Shown here piece by piece: positions 1 to 10,727 of a stretch of 64,000 nucleotides of DNA. Origin of the DNA: Knufia peltigerae (lineage: Eukaryota > Ascomycota > Eurotiomycetes > Chaetothyriales > Trichomeriaceae); NCBI GenBank assembly GCA_030247855.1, contig JAPDRN010000140.1, positions 21,024 through 85,023 on the forward strand. Reading direction: 5' to 3'. Position numbers and translations under genes: made by a program. Positions within the stretch are counted from its first letter, which is position 1. Every line of letters begins with the position of its first letter. The notes under the pieces were generated by a model. It did not search any database. It saw only the letters and a program-made list of their open reading frames with translations, and had not been told where the DNA came from.

Positions 1-499
1 CTTAGGCTTCTCTCTCTCACCTTGGGAGGAAAGACACTGTAGAACATGGTCTTGTGGAAACCCTTTCCCACCGCAAAGATATCTTTGGCAGCGTTACAAG
101 TACCAAAGGATACCTCGTTGGGTGACGTTCGAACAATCGGTCCTATGCAGGTCAGATAGGGGTCCTTCTTTGCCGTCCGAAGTCTGTAGAGGGTCTTACC
201 ATATTTCTTGTGGAGAGCTATATGGTCAAGTTCGGTATGCCCGTTATAAGTACTCCATACTATGGATGATTCGTCAGTACACCAGTGCTTCGACCGTCTT
301 CTGGGGGATGGCTACCTTTCCACAACCTCGTGCACGACGCCAGGAATGGCCCTGGCACGTCTCGCAGCGGAGAAGCGTATCTCTTGTACAGGGCTCGAAC
401 GACAATGGCCAGGAATGTGACGAGAATGAAATGTGCTTTCGCAAAGATCAACACCTGTGCCACCAGAGAGTTATCGGGCGACGACTTGACGTTGTCCAT
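1..499 (-). CDS. Cytochrome P450, 5' part, cut by window edge
   Basis: This is the N-terminal part of a fungal microsomal P450 monooxygenase. I rebuilt it from three exons: 499-316, 259-200 and 142-21, separated by introns of 56 and 57 nt with GT/AG ends. A third donor (GTGAGAG) starts at position 20, so the gene continues off the left edge. The product has an N-terminal membrane anchor, then a proline-rich hinge (RDVPGPFLASCTRLWK). It continues with HKKYGPIVRTSPNEVSFG, the usual beta-1 region of pisatin-demethylase/benzoate-hydroxylase-like fungal P450s. The I-helix, ExxR and haem-cysteine regions lie outside the window. An upstream in-frame ATG at 544 is possible, but the 499 start gives the more usual anchor. 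Family membership is clear; the substrate cannot be told. Confidence 0.85.
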
Positions 500-2181
500 A
501 TTGGCGAGGCGAGGACACACGGCAAAAAGAATTCGCGATATCACACTTTGGTGAAGACGGAGAGGTCAAGATAAGAAACCAAGGGGGGTGGGAAACATTG
601 AGCGGCGGCGTGGTCTTTGATGGTATATATCATCTCACCGGACATTGGTTCGATCGACTGCCGATGTCTCTCTGACGGCCAGATCCCATTGCATGTGTCC
701 ATGTCTTTTTTTCCTTTCCGGAGGGCTTTGATCCATATTGTCACCTGTTGCAACGCCCCCCAGGCGAATGCAAAGGAGGCATCCAAACTGTACTGGGTAA
801 CTATGTGAGCCCCACGCTACCTCCTCATCGGAAAACACCCATTTCCACTTCGGCAGTGGCACTGATGCCCAGCGAGAACACCCAGGAGAACAACTAGGCT
901 TCCCAGGTCGTGTGGGGTACTCCATTTCCCTCGCCAGCAACAGCTACGAGTACTTGTACAGTAGGTCTGTAGCCCCCCAGCAATGACTTTGGGAACGACG
1001 CCATTGGCACACCATTTGACCCCACGAAATGTCAACTCCAGGCGGGCTGGGCATCTTACGGGCTGGGTTTTAACGCAGCACTGGGCATTGATTTCCCCAG
1101 AGACCACTCCCAACACTCATGTTATTCCTGCCCCGCACAGAGGTTTAAAGACCCAAGGATTATTTGCTAGGGTCATGCAGGCACAGACGCAACGACGCTC
1201 GCCTTGCCATCTCGGCGAAGAGGTGCTGTACAATGGCAACATCTTGTTCCAAGGCTAGCCACCGATTCTCACAGCATACCCATACATATGCTCGTTCAAG
1301 AGAAAACCGAGGTCGATGTTGCCTTTGAAGTATCGGCAGAACCTCCTCATGAACCAAGATCACTCCTGATCGTTATCTCAATGGTGCTTCAAATGGAGTC
1401 GACATGGCGGTAGAGATATATGGTGATTCCCTGGACTCGTCATAGCTTCTACGGAGATTCTCATGCTGCCTTTACTTATTGAACAAGTGTATTCATATGC
1501 TTCTAGAACACTGCGGGCTGACTAGAGGTACTGACGGGGTACGCCAACAACCACTTTGTACTTTAGCTGCACGTGGCGTACTGGGATGTATTGTATGTAT
1601 GTTGCATCGAAGGTGCTATTTGTGGAAAACGCCACAGCATCATCCCATGGTTGTTATTGTTAGCCTTTGTTACACGCCCGTCTTCCTATCGTCAGATGAC
1701 TTGATTCAGTACAGTTGCAACCTCAGCTCCATGAATCATGTCAAGGTTGATCTGAGCTTTGCCCAACATGCGGGGCTTTTCGAACAAGGAGCACCTATCA
1801 TGGTATTGTAAAAAGCTGAAGCCTAATGGGCCGATCACAGAGTGAGCCTTATCGACAAGGGGATCGACCAGGCCAAGCCTCCCAAGGCTGAATCGTACTC
1901 GTATGAAGCCTCCGAGTAATAAATACCTGTTGCCAACTTACCTTATTTCCTGGGGTTTGAGGACAAATACGACTACGAAGGAACTCCTTTAATTCATACT
2001 GCAAACTCCTATTCATCATATTGTAGGTCTTGAGAATATTGGTGAAGAAGACTACAATGTCAACGCCATACCAATACCCATAAAACATTACACGACGTAA
2101 CCTACCGCCTTTTCACATCACTCCCCATCCATGGTGAGAGAGACGACCTTCCACACCAACTCACATTGAAATCTTCAAGTC
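500..2181. other. Intergenic region, no gene recognised
   Basis: About 1.7 kb between the divergently transcribed P450 and arrestin genes. Only short, mutually overlapping open frames occur here, none with a recognisable motif, splice pattern or family signature. The longest (1479-1811, plus) looks like chance. Promoters for both flanking genes must lie here, but I see no distinctive element. Confidence 0.5.
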
Positions 2182-3825
2182 ATGGGTTTGACCAAAGTCA
2201 CCAACTCCCCCGGTCTGTCCATCCACCTCGACAACCCTCGGCCGGTCTACTGTCCCGGCGACGTCATCAGCGGTCAGGTGTCGCTGCACACCGCCGCGGA
2301 GTGTGCCATCGGCACCGTGGCCTTGTCGTTCTGGGGAAGGGCAAAGACCAAGATCATCCAACAGAACGGCCAGTCGGCGAGCGTCTACCGCGGACGCACG
2401 AGGTACTTTAGCGTCGACCACACCCTCTACACGGGGCAATACACGCACAAGCCGGGCTCGTTCGGTTGGCCCTTTGAACTGACGGTGCCCGGCCAGGCGG
2501 ACCCCCGGTGTATCTTGTCCGGCCATAAATGGAAACCCAAGGACCACTTCTGCACAAACGTCGTCGACACTCCGGGAGACCTCGACCTCACACTCCCTCC
2601 GACCACGTTCAATTCCCGGCACCAGGCCCGGAAGGTCGACTGCTTCGTCGAGTACGTCCTCGAGGCGTCGCTGACCGAGCCGCAAGACGCCCACCGGTTC
2701 CGCGGCCCCAAGACCAAAACGTCGACGCTGCCCGTCACCTTCCAACCCTTACCCACCCCGGAACCCATCCGGAGCTTCGACTTGGCCACCGACGGGCCAC
2801 CTCGCCTCGTCACCATCTCGACCCTCAAACTGCTCCCCGAGCACGCCGGGACCAACCTCGGCCTCCGGGACCGCGCGCGCTCCCTGTTCCAACGGGACTC
2901 GATCCCCCGGTTTTCGTTCCGCCTGAGCGTCCGAGCCCCGACCACGATCCAGTCCTCCCACCCGGCCCCCCTTCCGTTCATCCTCGGGGTGGAACCGGAC
3001 CTCGACGATCCCAACACCACGACCGTCGTCGGCGCCTCTTCCTCTCCGGTCGTCACGCTCCGCTCCTTCAAGGTCGACCTCAAGACTCACGTCCGGTGTC
3101 GAGCCGTGGCCACCTACGCGGATGACAAGACCTACGAGGTTTCCCTGTTGAATCTGAAAAATTTGGACCAAAGACTGCTCCCGCCGGACTCGACGGCTAC
3201 AAAGACCTTTTCCAATTCCATCTCTTCCTCGTCGACGTCGCCCAACACGATAGATCTGGGCTCCCTCTACGACCTGAGAGTCGGCGGCGCCACACTCGGG
3301 TCCCGCCTCGAATCCCCCCTGTGTCCCAACTTCACCTCGTACAACGTTTCGCGAGAATACTTTTTGGTTTGGGAGATCGAGGTCGAGTGTGCGGAAAAGA
3401 CGCAAAAGTTCTCTTCCACGAAACACGGCACGCCATGCGAGGTTCTTTTGCCTCCCGCCACGGCCAGAATGGATGGTTATGACGACGACAACACCACCAG
3501 CAACAACATCAACCTGGGAGTGGCGCTCGAGAGTTGTCGAATTTCGACAGGAGAAAACCACGCAAACACCTCTCGAGGACAAGTCGACGGTAGAAAAAGG
3601 TCAAGCGAGAAAGAAAAACCCGGCTTTTTCACGTCTGGCGGCGACAAGACGAGACACGACCACAAAACAAAGGCCCAAGAAGCGGCGGAAGAACATGATG
3701 GATACGACCATCGGGATCAACAACACCAAGGGCCAGACTCGAATACCTCGGTAGACCATGACAACACAAGGGGTGCTCCCGAGGTGTATAGTCGCGGTCA
3801 GCCACCGCCTCAATACGTCCCCTGA
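2182..3825 (+). CDS. Arrestin-like protein with C-terminal PPxY motif
   Basis: Single-exon gene of 547 residues. The N-terminal third has the arrestin-N fold signature: the stretch around residues 13-60 (LDNPRPVYCPGDVISGQV, then ALSFWGRAKT) and the later PFELTVPG segment. The arrestin-C part follows at about 200-410. The last 80 residues are hydrophilic and rich in Asp, His, Gln and Lys. The protein ends in PPPQYVP, giving a PPxY motif at 542-545. In fungi, PPxY-bearing arrestins (ART/PalF/CreD type) recruit the HECT ubiquitin ligase Rsp5/HulA to plasma-membrane transporters. That role is inferred here from domain plus motif. The ATG at 2182 lies just upstream of the conserved first strand, so I accept it. 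Confidence 0.85.
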   Translation: MGLTKVTNSPGLSIHLDNPRPVYCPGDVISGQVSLHTAAECAIGTVALSFWGRAKTKIIQQNGQSASVYRGRTRYFSVDHTLYTGQYTHKPGSFGWPFELTVPGQADPRCILSGHKWKPKDHFCTNVVDTPGDLDLTLPPTTFNSRHQARKVDCFVEYVLEASLTEPQDAHRFRGPKTKTSTLPVTFQPLPTPEPIRSFDLATDGPPRLVTISTLKLLPEHAGTNLGLRDRARSLFQRDSIPRFSFRLSVRAPTTIQSSHPAPLPFILGVEPDLDDPNTTTVVGASSSPVVTLRSFKVDLKTHVRCRAVATYADDKTYEVSLLNLKNLDQRLLPPDSTATKTFSNSISSSSTSPNTIDLGSLYDLRVGGATLGSRLESPLCPNFTSYNVSREYFLVWEIEVECAEKTQKFSSTKHGTPCEVLLPPATARMDGYDDDNTTSNNINLGVALESCRISTGENHANTSRGQVDGRKRSSEKEKPGFFTSGGDKTRHDHKTKAQEAAEEHDGYDHRDQQHQGPDSNTSVDHDNTRGAPEVYSRGQPPPQYVP

Positions 3826-4303
3826 ATTCCAAAATCAGCACCGTTCAGAACGAGGACGATTTCAGGAAGTTGCAAGACAAGCTGTCAAAAGGTCTGATAC
3901 TCCACGACGTTGGTCTCCGGGTCTGTCCTCCTGCTAACTCTCAACATCAAATCCATCGTCCCTGGCATCCGGAAGAGATGGCAAAGTTTGACTTGACCAG
4001 CTGGGCGAATCGACCATCTACAAGGACCTGCACCTGTCTTGACCATGCCATGTCCCTTTTTCACAAGAAAAGAGAAGGAGAATTCATCTTCCGAATTACG
4101 TTACAATGCTATTTTGCGCCATCTGGCTGCGCTGTTCTTCTTCACTCTTTATAACAGGATTTCTGATCCGTAGGTAATGCAATATCGACATTTTGCTCCG
4201 CAATGGCAACTCATCCGAGTCCATTTGTACACTGTCTTTTTTTCCCTGTCCATGTCAAGCGCCCAGTCAAGGTTACAAGGGATACCGACGTCGATATGCA
4301 ATC
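3826..4303. other. Convergent intergenic region
   Basis: Gap between the 3' ends of the arrestin gene (plus) and RFC1 (minus). I see no gene or repeat; it presumably holds both 3' untranslated regions. Confidence 0.5.
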
Positions 4304-7300
4304 TCACGCTTTGCCCTTGCCTTTCCTACCACCTCTGCCGCCAGCAGCAGCGGGCTTTTTCTTCTTAGGTGGTTCTTCTTCAACCCCTGTGTCAGCCTCA
4401 TCATCGTCATCCTTCTTTCGTTTATTCTTGCCTTTGGCCGCAGCAGCCGCGGGCTTCTTCTTGGGTACCTTGACATATTTGTCCTTTTTCAGATCCAACT
4501 CATCTTCTTCGTCGTCTGGACCGTCCACATCCGGGCCAAGAGCCTCATCAATTTCCGAATCATCGACGGCCTCTTCGAGATCTGGTTTGTCCTTCTTGCT
4601 TGCTCCACCCTTGGCCATGCCCATGACATTGCTAGCTTTGACAAATGGCATTGGATGGCTCTGCAGGTTGTACAATCTGGTGAAGGTGGCTTTGGTTTGT
4701 GTGTCGAGCTTGACTCCTTCCATATCCATTGGTCCTACTCCCAGTTCGAGCAAAGCATCGAAATCCTCTTTGGTCAGATAATACGAGTCCATGAAGTCAA
4801 TGACTTCTGGAACATTGTCTTTGCCTTGCTGCAGTTTCCCGACGGTGTGACTCCACAGAGCCGGAAGGTATTGCTGACGAACTTCGTGGCGATCAGCTGA
4901 GGATCGAAGTCGCATGTGGCCTTGAATTTCCTTGACGAGGCGAGATAGTTTGCCTGGAATGTGAATGTTAGTACGCGCCAACAGACCCCAGAAGACAACT
5001 GACCTTGTTTACTGTTTTGTCCAAGCCATCCTGCGAAGCCAACTTGTTGGTGAAAGTTGCCATACATGTAACTTGCAGGTCGGACAAAACTGAAGATGGC
5101 GTGAGTAGGCATCAAACTCCACTGTTGTTGAGTACCATGAATCATCCTATCGACGAGATCTCCGTCACTGATACTAGACGCCGCGTTGTCAACGAGCTCC
5201 AAGAGCTTCAAATCTCTCTCCTTCCCAGAGTAGCCACTTGCTAGCATCGGCTGGGTCTTCAGATAGTTCTCTTGAAGCATGAGATAACTGAATTCGTGGT
5301 CGTTGAAATACAGCTCGGTCTTGTCATTCAAGGTCGCGGTTGAACTCGCAGCAAACATTTGCGAACGAAGAATTTTGTTGACAATGTCCCAAGGTTTCAG
5401 TATCACATGCTTTTCCCAAGCCTTGGACATAGCCTTTGTGTCTGAAAAATCGAGATCCTTGTTGTCGAGTTTGATGGTTGAGATCATGTTGATGATTTGT
5501 CGAATATCACCGCCACATCCTTCGATGAGAGCATTCATAACTTGTGGCGGCAACTTCATGCCTTCTCGATACAGGATAGTTGCAATTCTTCCCCGTATCA
5601 TGTCGGTAGTCGGTCGTCTGAAAGCATACTCTGCCGTGACCTGATAGAAGGGCTTCATTTTGGGCTGGTTCCGCTCATTGCAAATGAGAATCATGGGGAT
5701 TGACGTCTTCTTAGCAATGGCGGCAAGGGCACCGACACCACCGCGATCGCCTGCAGACATACCATCCACTTCATCCATGATCAAGACGAGTTTCCTCTTT
5801 GTAGGGTCGACTTTTTTGCCATCACCCGCAAAATATCCGAGCAGAGACGTGGTATCCAACACGCCTTTCAGAGCCGACTCTAATAGCTTCTTGTTTCGGG
5901 TATCACTCGCATTGCTTTCGACGACATCATAGCCTTCGAGTTTGGCAACAAGGTGGGCAGCAGTAGTCTTGCCAACGCCAGGTGGACCGTGGAGTAAGGC
6001 AGCGCGAAACACTCCTTTACCATCAGGTCCCGCCTTTCTGAAGCCGCTCTTCGCACTGCTACGCCAGTTTCGCAGCCATCTCTGCAAGCCTTCCACTTGA
6101 GTTTTGTTACCACAGACGCCAGTGAGTGAATCAGGAGCATATTTATCGACCCAGAGTCGGTCGTCAGATCTGACCTTCGGTTTGCTTGAAGGGGCCGGGG
6201 CACCCGTTCGTGCAGCAGCAGCCTTCGCAAGCTTCTCCGCGTCTTGTTGCTTCTGCTTCTCTCGTGCCTCCATTTCTTCTGCTTCTTTGCGGATCTTGGC
6301 TTCTTCTTTGGCTTGTTTTTCGGCGTATGCCTCAGCAGCTTTGCCGTCGCCGCCATTTGCAGGGAGCTGCTTGATCAAAGCGAACAGGCCTTGCTCATCA
6401 ATGGTCTTTATTCCCAAGTTTCGGATGGTCTCGAGCTTCTTCGGTCCAGCGTCACTACCAATAACCACGTAGCTCGTCTTCTTTGACGGAGCTCCAGTGA
6501 CTTTCCCGCCATATTGCTTCACGAGACTTTGACCCTCTTCTCGACCGAGAGAGCGCAAGACACCGGTGAACACAAAAGTCAGTCCAGCCAGGCAATTTGG
6601 TTCTCCCACTGGGATCTCTGCACTTCCTGCTTCTGGTGGTGCAGCGCCGGCGTTGCCTCCTCCAGGCTGATAAGTCCATTTCTTATTCTCGTCTCGTGGT
6701 GGAGGGGTCGGAGGTCGTACTGTAGGGATATTGTCAAGAATTGATTTGATCTCCTTGCTCTCTTCCCGCTCTTCTGTCTTGGCCGCAGCTCGGGGTTTTC
6801 TTGCCGCAGTCGTGGTTGTTTTCTTTGTCTTCTTCTTGGGCGTTGCGTCGTCGTCGTCCAAGAAATCGTCTTCCTCGTCGTCTTCTACTGACGCTCTGGA
6901 CTTCCGTTTTCGGGAAGGGGCGGCGGCAGAGGTTCTCTTCGTTCGTCGATCATTAGGTTCATCGTATGCGGAAATCTGGGCTGTTTCGATGTCGTCATCG
7001 TCATTGTCAGTCGATAACTTCTTGCTATGTCCATTGACAGGTTTTGACTGTTTCTTCGGAGGTTTAATTTCGTCCTCATCAGAGCCTTCCTCGTAATCAT
7101 CGTCGACCTTTCTACTCTTGAGATCGTTGAAGATGTCGTCTCCACCATCTTGATCATTCTGCAGCTTGACTACAGCATCATCGTCGTCTGGTTCTGCGTA
7201 GCTCTTCGCTGCAGTTTTCCTGGTAGACCTTCTACCTGTCGAAGGAGTTCCGCCGTTGACTTGCTTAGTGGGGGTCTTGCTCGCGCCGTTTACAGTGGCT

Positions 7301-7650
7301 TTGACGGGGGTCGATTTTGTGCTTTTCGTTTTCGACGATGCGAAGTAGGCAGAACTTGTAGTCTCTTCCTCAACTGGCTCTTTTACAACTTTTTTGGCTT
7401 TCGGGGTAGCGGGCTTCTTGGGTTTGACGTCGACAGGTTCCTCATCTTCATCATCGGAGACAACTTTCCGGCCACGACCACGCTGAGTGCCTTTGCTAGC
7501 CTACACGCTCTGTCAGCATTGATCTGCACAATGATTGATAGCTGGTTCATCACGCCGTACCTTGTCCTTCTTTGCAGCGGGAGCAGTGGTGGCAGGAGGG
7601 TTTGCTTCACCTCCGCGGCCGCCGAAGAAGCTCCTGATATCTGAAGGCAT
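4304..7650 (-). CDS. RFC1: Replication factor C subunit 1 (clamp loader large subunit)
   Basis: Three exons (7650-7561, 7500-5004, 4953-4304; introns of 60 and 50 nt) encode 1078 residues. RFC1 is the large ATPase of the clamp loader that opens PCNA and loads it at primer-template junctions in the nucleus. Visible parts, in order: an N-terminal PIP-like motif DIRSFFGG (4-11), matching the start of animal and yeast RFC1; a long acidic/basic linker; a BRCT domain at about 331-408 (LAGLTFVFTG); Walker A GPPGVGKT at 535-542; and Walker B LIMDEVDG at about 603-610. The RFC1 C-terminal domain follows, then a Lys- and Asp/Glu-rich tail ending RGGRKGKGKA, probably nuclear localisation. The start is set by the conserved N-terminal motif. 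An internal-start model beginning near 6861 would lose the first quarter of the protein. Confidence 0.96.
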
Positions 7651-8623
7651 TTTGGTGTGCGGAACTGACGGGAGGAAGAATTAGATAGTAGAGCCCCTGG
7701 ACACCAGGGTGTTTCTCTGACCACTTTGTCAAACACCGTGGATGGCGGAAAGTCCGATGTCGATGTGTTCACTACCTGCGCAGGGGATTCGCCTGCACTT
7801 TGGCTGCTTAATTAAGTGCATGACGCGACTGACTTACGGTACGCTGAACGCGACAGGCTAAACCCTCTTAGGGAGGGGCAAATGCCGCTTTCGCCTTAAC
7901 GATACGAAGCAGTCTTTGTACTCCGCAGTACTTCGTATTCTGAGGAATTCGTATCCGCTCTAAGGGCATCTCCAGGTACTCCGTAGCATTCCTCTCTCCG
8001 CCACTTCAATGGAAAGAGTCTGATCATTTGTACGCTGATATTTCCAGATCAGCTTATGGAAGTTCCATTGATTTCGACGTGGCTTGAGCAGATTGAACAC
8101 CATTGTTCCTTATTTCGAGGCTCGATCTCTATCTCAGAAGGTTGGCACACTTTTCTGGGTACTCCGTAATGTGAGAGATATATGCAGCGCCATGGTCGAT
8201 ATCGCGTCGTACAAGTACTTAGCCTAGCATTTAGGCACTCTATGCGAGATCCAATGCAACAAGGAATCAACTTTCGGCTGGTACACGTACACGTACGATG
8301 ATCGGAACTACCGATGATCTTCCAGAGCCGGTAGGCGGAGAAATGCTTCAGGCGTCCCGTTCCACGCAACAACCTGGTAGAGTACGACGTATGCTCGGAA
8401 AAGAGGCGAATTCGGGGCTAGCGGCCAAAAGAACTTCTGGACAATACACCCTCTAATCCACTCTCCAGGTGCTCACACCAGCTGTAGGGTTGGATTGGTT
8501 TCTGGGGTGGAATAACGTAACACTAGACCCTATTCCATCCATCTATATAAGACGCCACTCGACGCATTCGACTTCCCAAAGTCAGTGTCACTTCTCACAC
8601 ACTCTCTTTCTACTTCTTTCACC
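7651..8623. other. Divergent promoter region RFC1 / SDR gene
   Basis: Nearly 1 kb between two divergent genes. It holds two copies of TACTCCGTA (7977-7985, 8160-8168) and a TATA box close to the SDR start. Two ACGCGA-type sequences near 7823 and 7848 resemble cell-cycle (MBF-like) elements and would suit RFC1, but they are too short to rely on. Confidence 0.45.
8544..8550 (+). promoter_or_regulatory. TATA box of the SDR gene
   Basis: TATATAA lies 74 bp upstream of the ATG at 8624, a sensible spacing for a fungal core promoter. Pyrimidine-rich sequence follows it up to the start codon. Confidence 0.55.
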
Positions 8624-9748
8624 ATGTCGTCTTACCAGTATGTGCAAAAAGCGCTGCAAGTCTTGGGAGCTTTGACTGCCGTGTCAGCCGTTTCGAGGGT
8701 TCTATCCCTTACTCGACTGTACTTCTCACCCGGCGGATCCTCTCTGAAGCGCTGGAAGCATGGAAAAGAGCCATACGCCTTGGTCACGGGGGGCACTGAT
8801 GGGGTGAGTCTTTGTTGCCGACAAAGACCATAGAGACGAGATCTTGTGGCACACTTGCCTATTCCTCGCAATCTCGACCGCCTCGACGACGCTGTGATAC
8901 TCCGTTGAGCTGGTGTTTTCATGACGAAGTATTGCATGCTAACATCCCCTTCTACATAGATCGGGCTGGGGTTCGTCGAAGCAATCGCCGCCCAAGGGTT
9001 CAATGTGATCATTCTATCCAGAACCAAAGGCAAGCTAGAGAGTCGTCGATCGGCTCTACAAAAGCAATTTCCAAACCTCAAGTTCGAGATCCTCGTCTTT
9101 GATGCCTTGAAGGATCCATACGAAGGTATTGAGAAGCTGGTCGCCAGCGTATCCCATCTGAACATCACTGTTTTGGTCAACAACATGGGCGGCATCCCCT
9201 TCATCCCGGGATATCGATTGCTCACCGAGACGAGCGGCCCACAGATCGATACCGCCATCGACCTGAACGCCCGCTTCCTGTCGCACTTCACACGCTTCAT
9301 GATTCCGGTCATGACGAAGAGCTATCCTGCACTCATCGCAAACGTCGGTTCGGCCGCTCAAGTTGGTATCCCCTGGGCCGCGGTGTACTCGGGCACGAAA
9401 GGGTTCGTGCTCAGCTTCTCAGAGGGTCTCTCCCGCGAGTTCAAGTGCAACGACATCCCCATCGATGTGCTGAACATCACGCTCGCCGACGTGAGCAGCC
9501 AACAGACTCCCACGCCAGTGCATATTCTCAACCCTTCCGCGAAGCATTTCAGCAGGACGGCTGTCGGCCGACTCGGCGCCGCCGTTGCTTCTGGACGCAA
9601 CACGGTCACCCCGTATATCCCACATGCCCTTCTCCTCTGGGCTCTTGGCCCGATGCCGGAATTTATGAAAGTCATAATTACGAACAATATGATTCGTGGT
9701 GCACAAGAAATCCTTGACAAGGCTCACGGGGGGCTAAAGAGAGACTAA
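8624..9748 (+). CDS. Short-chain dehydrogenase/reductase (3-ketoacyl-CoA reductase / 17beta-HSD12-like)
   Basis: Two exons (8624-8803 and 8960-9748; 156-nt intron) encode 322 residues. The intron falls inside the cofactor loop: TGGTDG ends exon 1 and IGLG opens exon 2, restoring the TGxxxGIG nucleotide-binding motif. The NNMGG motif follows, then catalytic Ser191 (NVGSAAQ), Tyr203 and Lys207 (VYSGTKGF). A hydrophobic N-terminal segment before the Rossmann fold is typical of ER-bound enzymes of the very-long-chain 3-oxoacyl-CoA reductase/17beta-hydroxysteroid dehydrogenase 12 branch. The true substrate (acyl-CoA, sterol or other) cannot be decided from sequence. This may be a divergent paralogue rather than the housekeeping elongase. 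Confidence 0.88.
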
Positions 9749-9900
9749 CTCAGGCAATTACGTTGCACTCAACACGCTGAGCTGTATCAAGCTGGTAGGG
9801 TTGGTCCAGAGACATGTCTATATACAACAAGGTCTTGCTTCTAGTGTGGCTGATCAGAAGCAACACCACGTCCACGATGAGGCAAATCTAGATTTTGGCG

Positions 9901-10536
9901 TCAAATGAGCACTGAATTCAGCAAGTCGCAATATCTGGAACGAACAAAAAAAAATGATATGTCGTGTAACGACTGATGTTCATAGTCATCACATATCAAT
10001 CGTGGTAGTGCATACAACCAAATCCTACTGAGCATCACTCCGTCAACAGCGTTCACGTACATCTGTTCACTTATGGCTGAAATCTGACTCTCGGGTCCTT
10101 TGTTGAGGGGTGATTCTCGCGATGACATACACTGTCTTGCCACCCTGGGTGCGATCCCTTCTTCCATTCTCGAATCCCATCCACCGTGGAGTAGGTACAA
10201 GATATCACCATCGCCGTTGCAGATATGGCCGTGTTTCCCGCGAGCGCAGTGATATACCTCGGCGCTTACGATAATGCCAATTCGTGAGGCAAGCTCGGCA
10301 CGGGTGTACCATGTCGATAGGTAGTAGACAACCCAGGACGTCTTGAGCGTGACGATACCCAAACCAGGAGAGTAAGGATGTCTTACGACATCAAGACTCC
10401 AGCCTCGAATATACCGACAAAGATTCGACAGGCCTATAGGCTGCCAAAGCTCTTCTACCGGCGTCGTGGCCGCAGATGCCAGGGGAAAGACTTTCCAATT
10501 AATATGAACCAAGAACAGGTACGTGTACATCGACAC
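9901..10536 (-). pseudogene. Probable relic of an MFS permease gene
   Basis: An open frame of 211 codons holds one convincing stretch, YYLSTWYTRAELASRIGI. It corresponds to the loop between membrane segments 4 and 5 of DAL5/TNA1-type allantoate/nicotinate permeases. A proline-glycine element lies just upstream, as expected. The rest does not form membrane segments, the MFS N- and C-terminal halves are absent, and an apparent insertion separates PGLG from VYYL. I read this as a decayed fragment. A chance frame with one lookalike motif is the alternative. Confidence 0.4.
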
Positions 10537-10727
10537 AGGTACGTTGACATCACTTTACTTGGATAATCTGCTTCCATTATGAGTAACTTATGGCGATACG
10601 GTACTCACAAGTTCGTAAAATGTCGGTCCCCTCGCTGGCCCGAGTCCGCACGGCCTCACAGGGACGTTAAAAGCGAACGGCCAATTCGGAAATTGCCGAA
10701 TTCCCAAGCCCTACAGGTCCAGCAGAT

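Noticed and set aside
1479..1811. 110-codon open frame on the plus strand
   Set aside because: No family motif, no plausible splice partners, and similar-sized frames overlap on both strands of this intergenic region.
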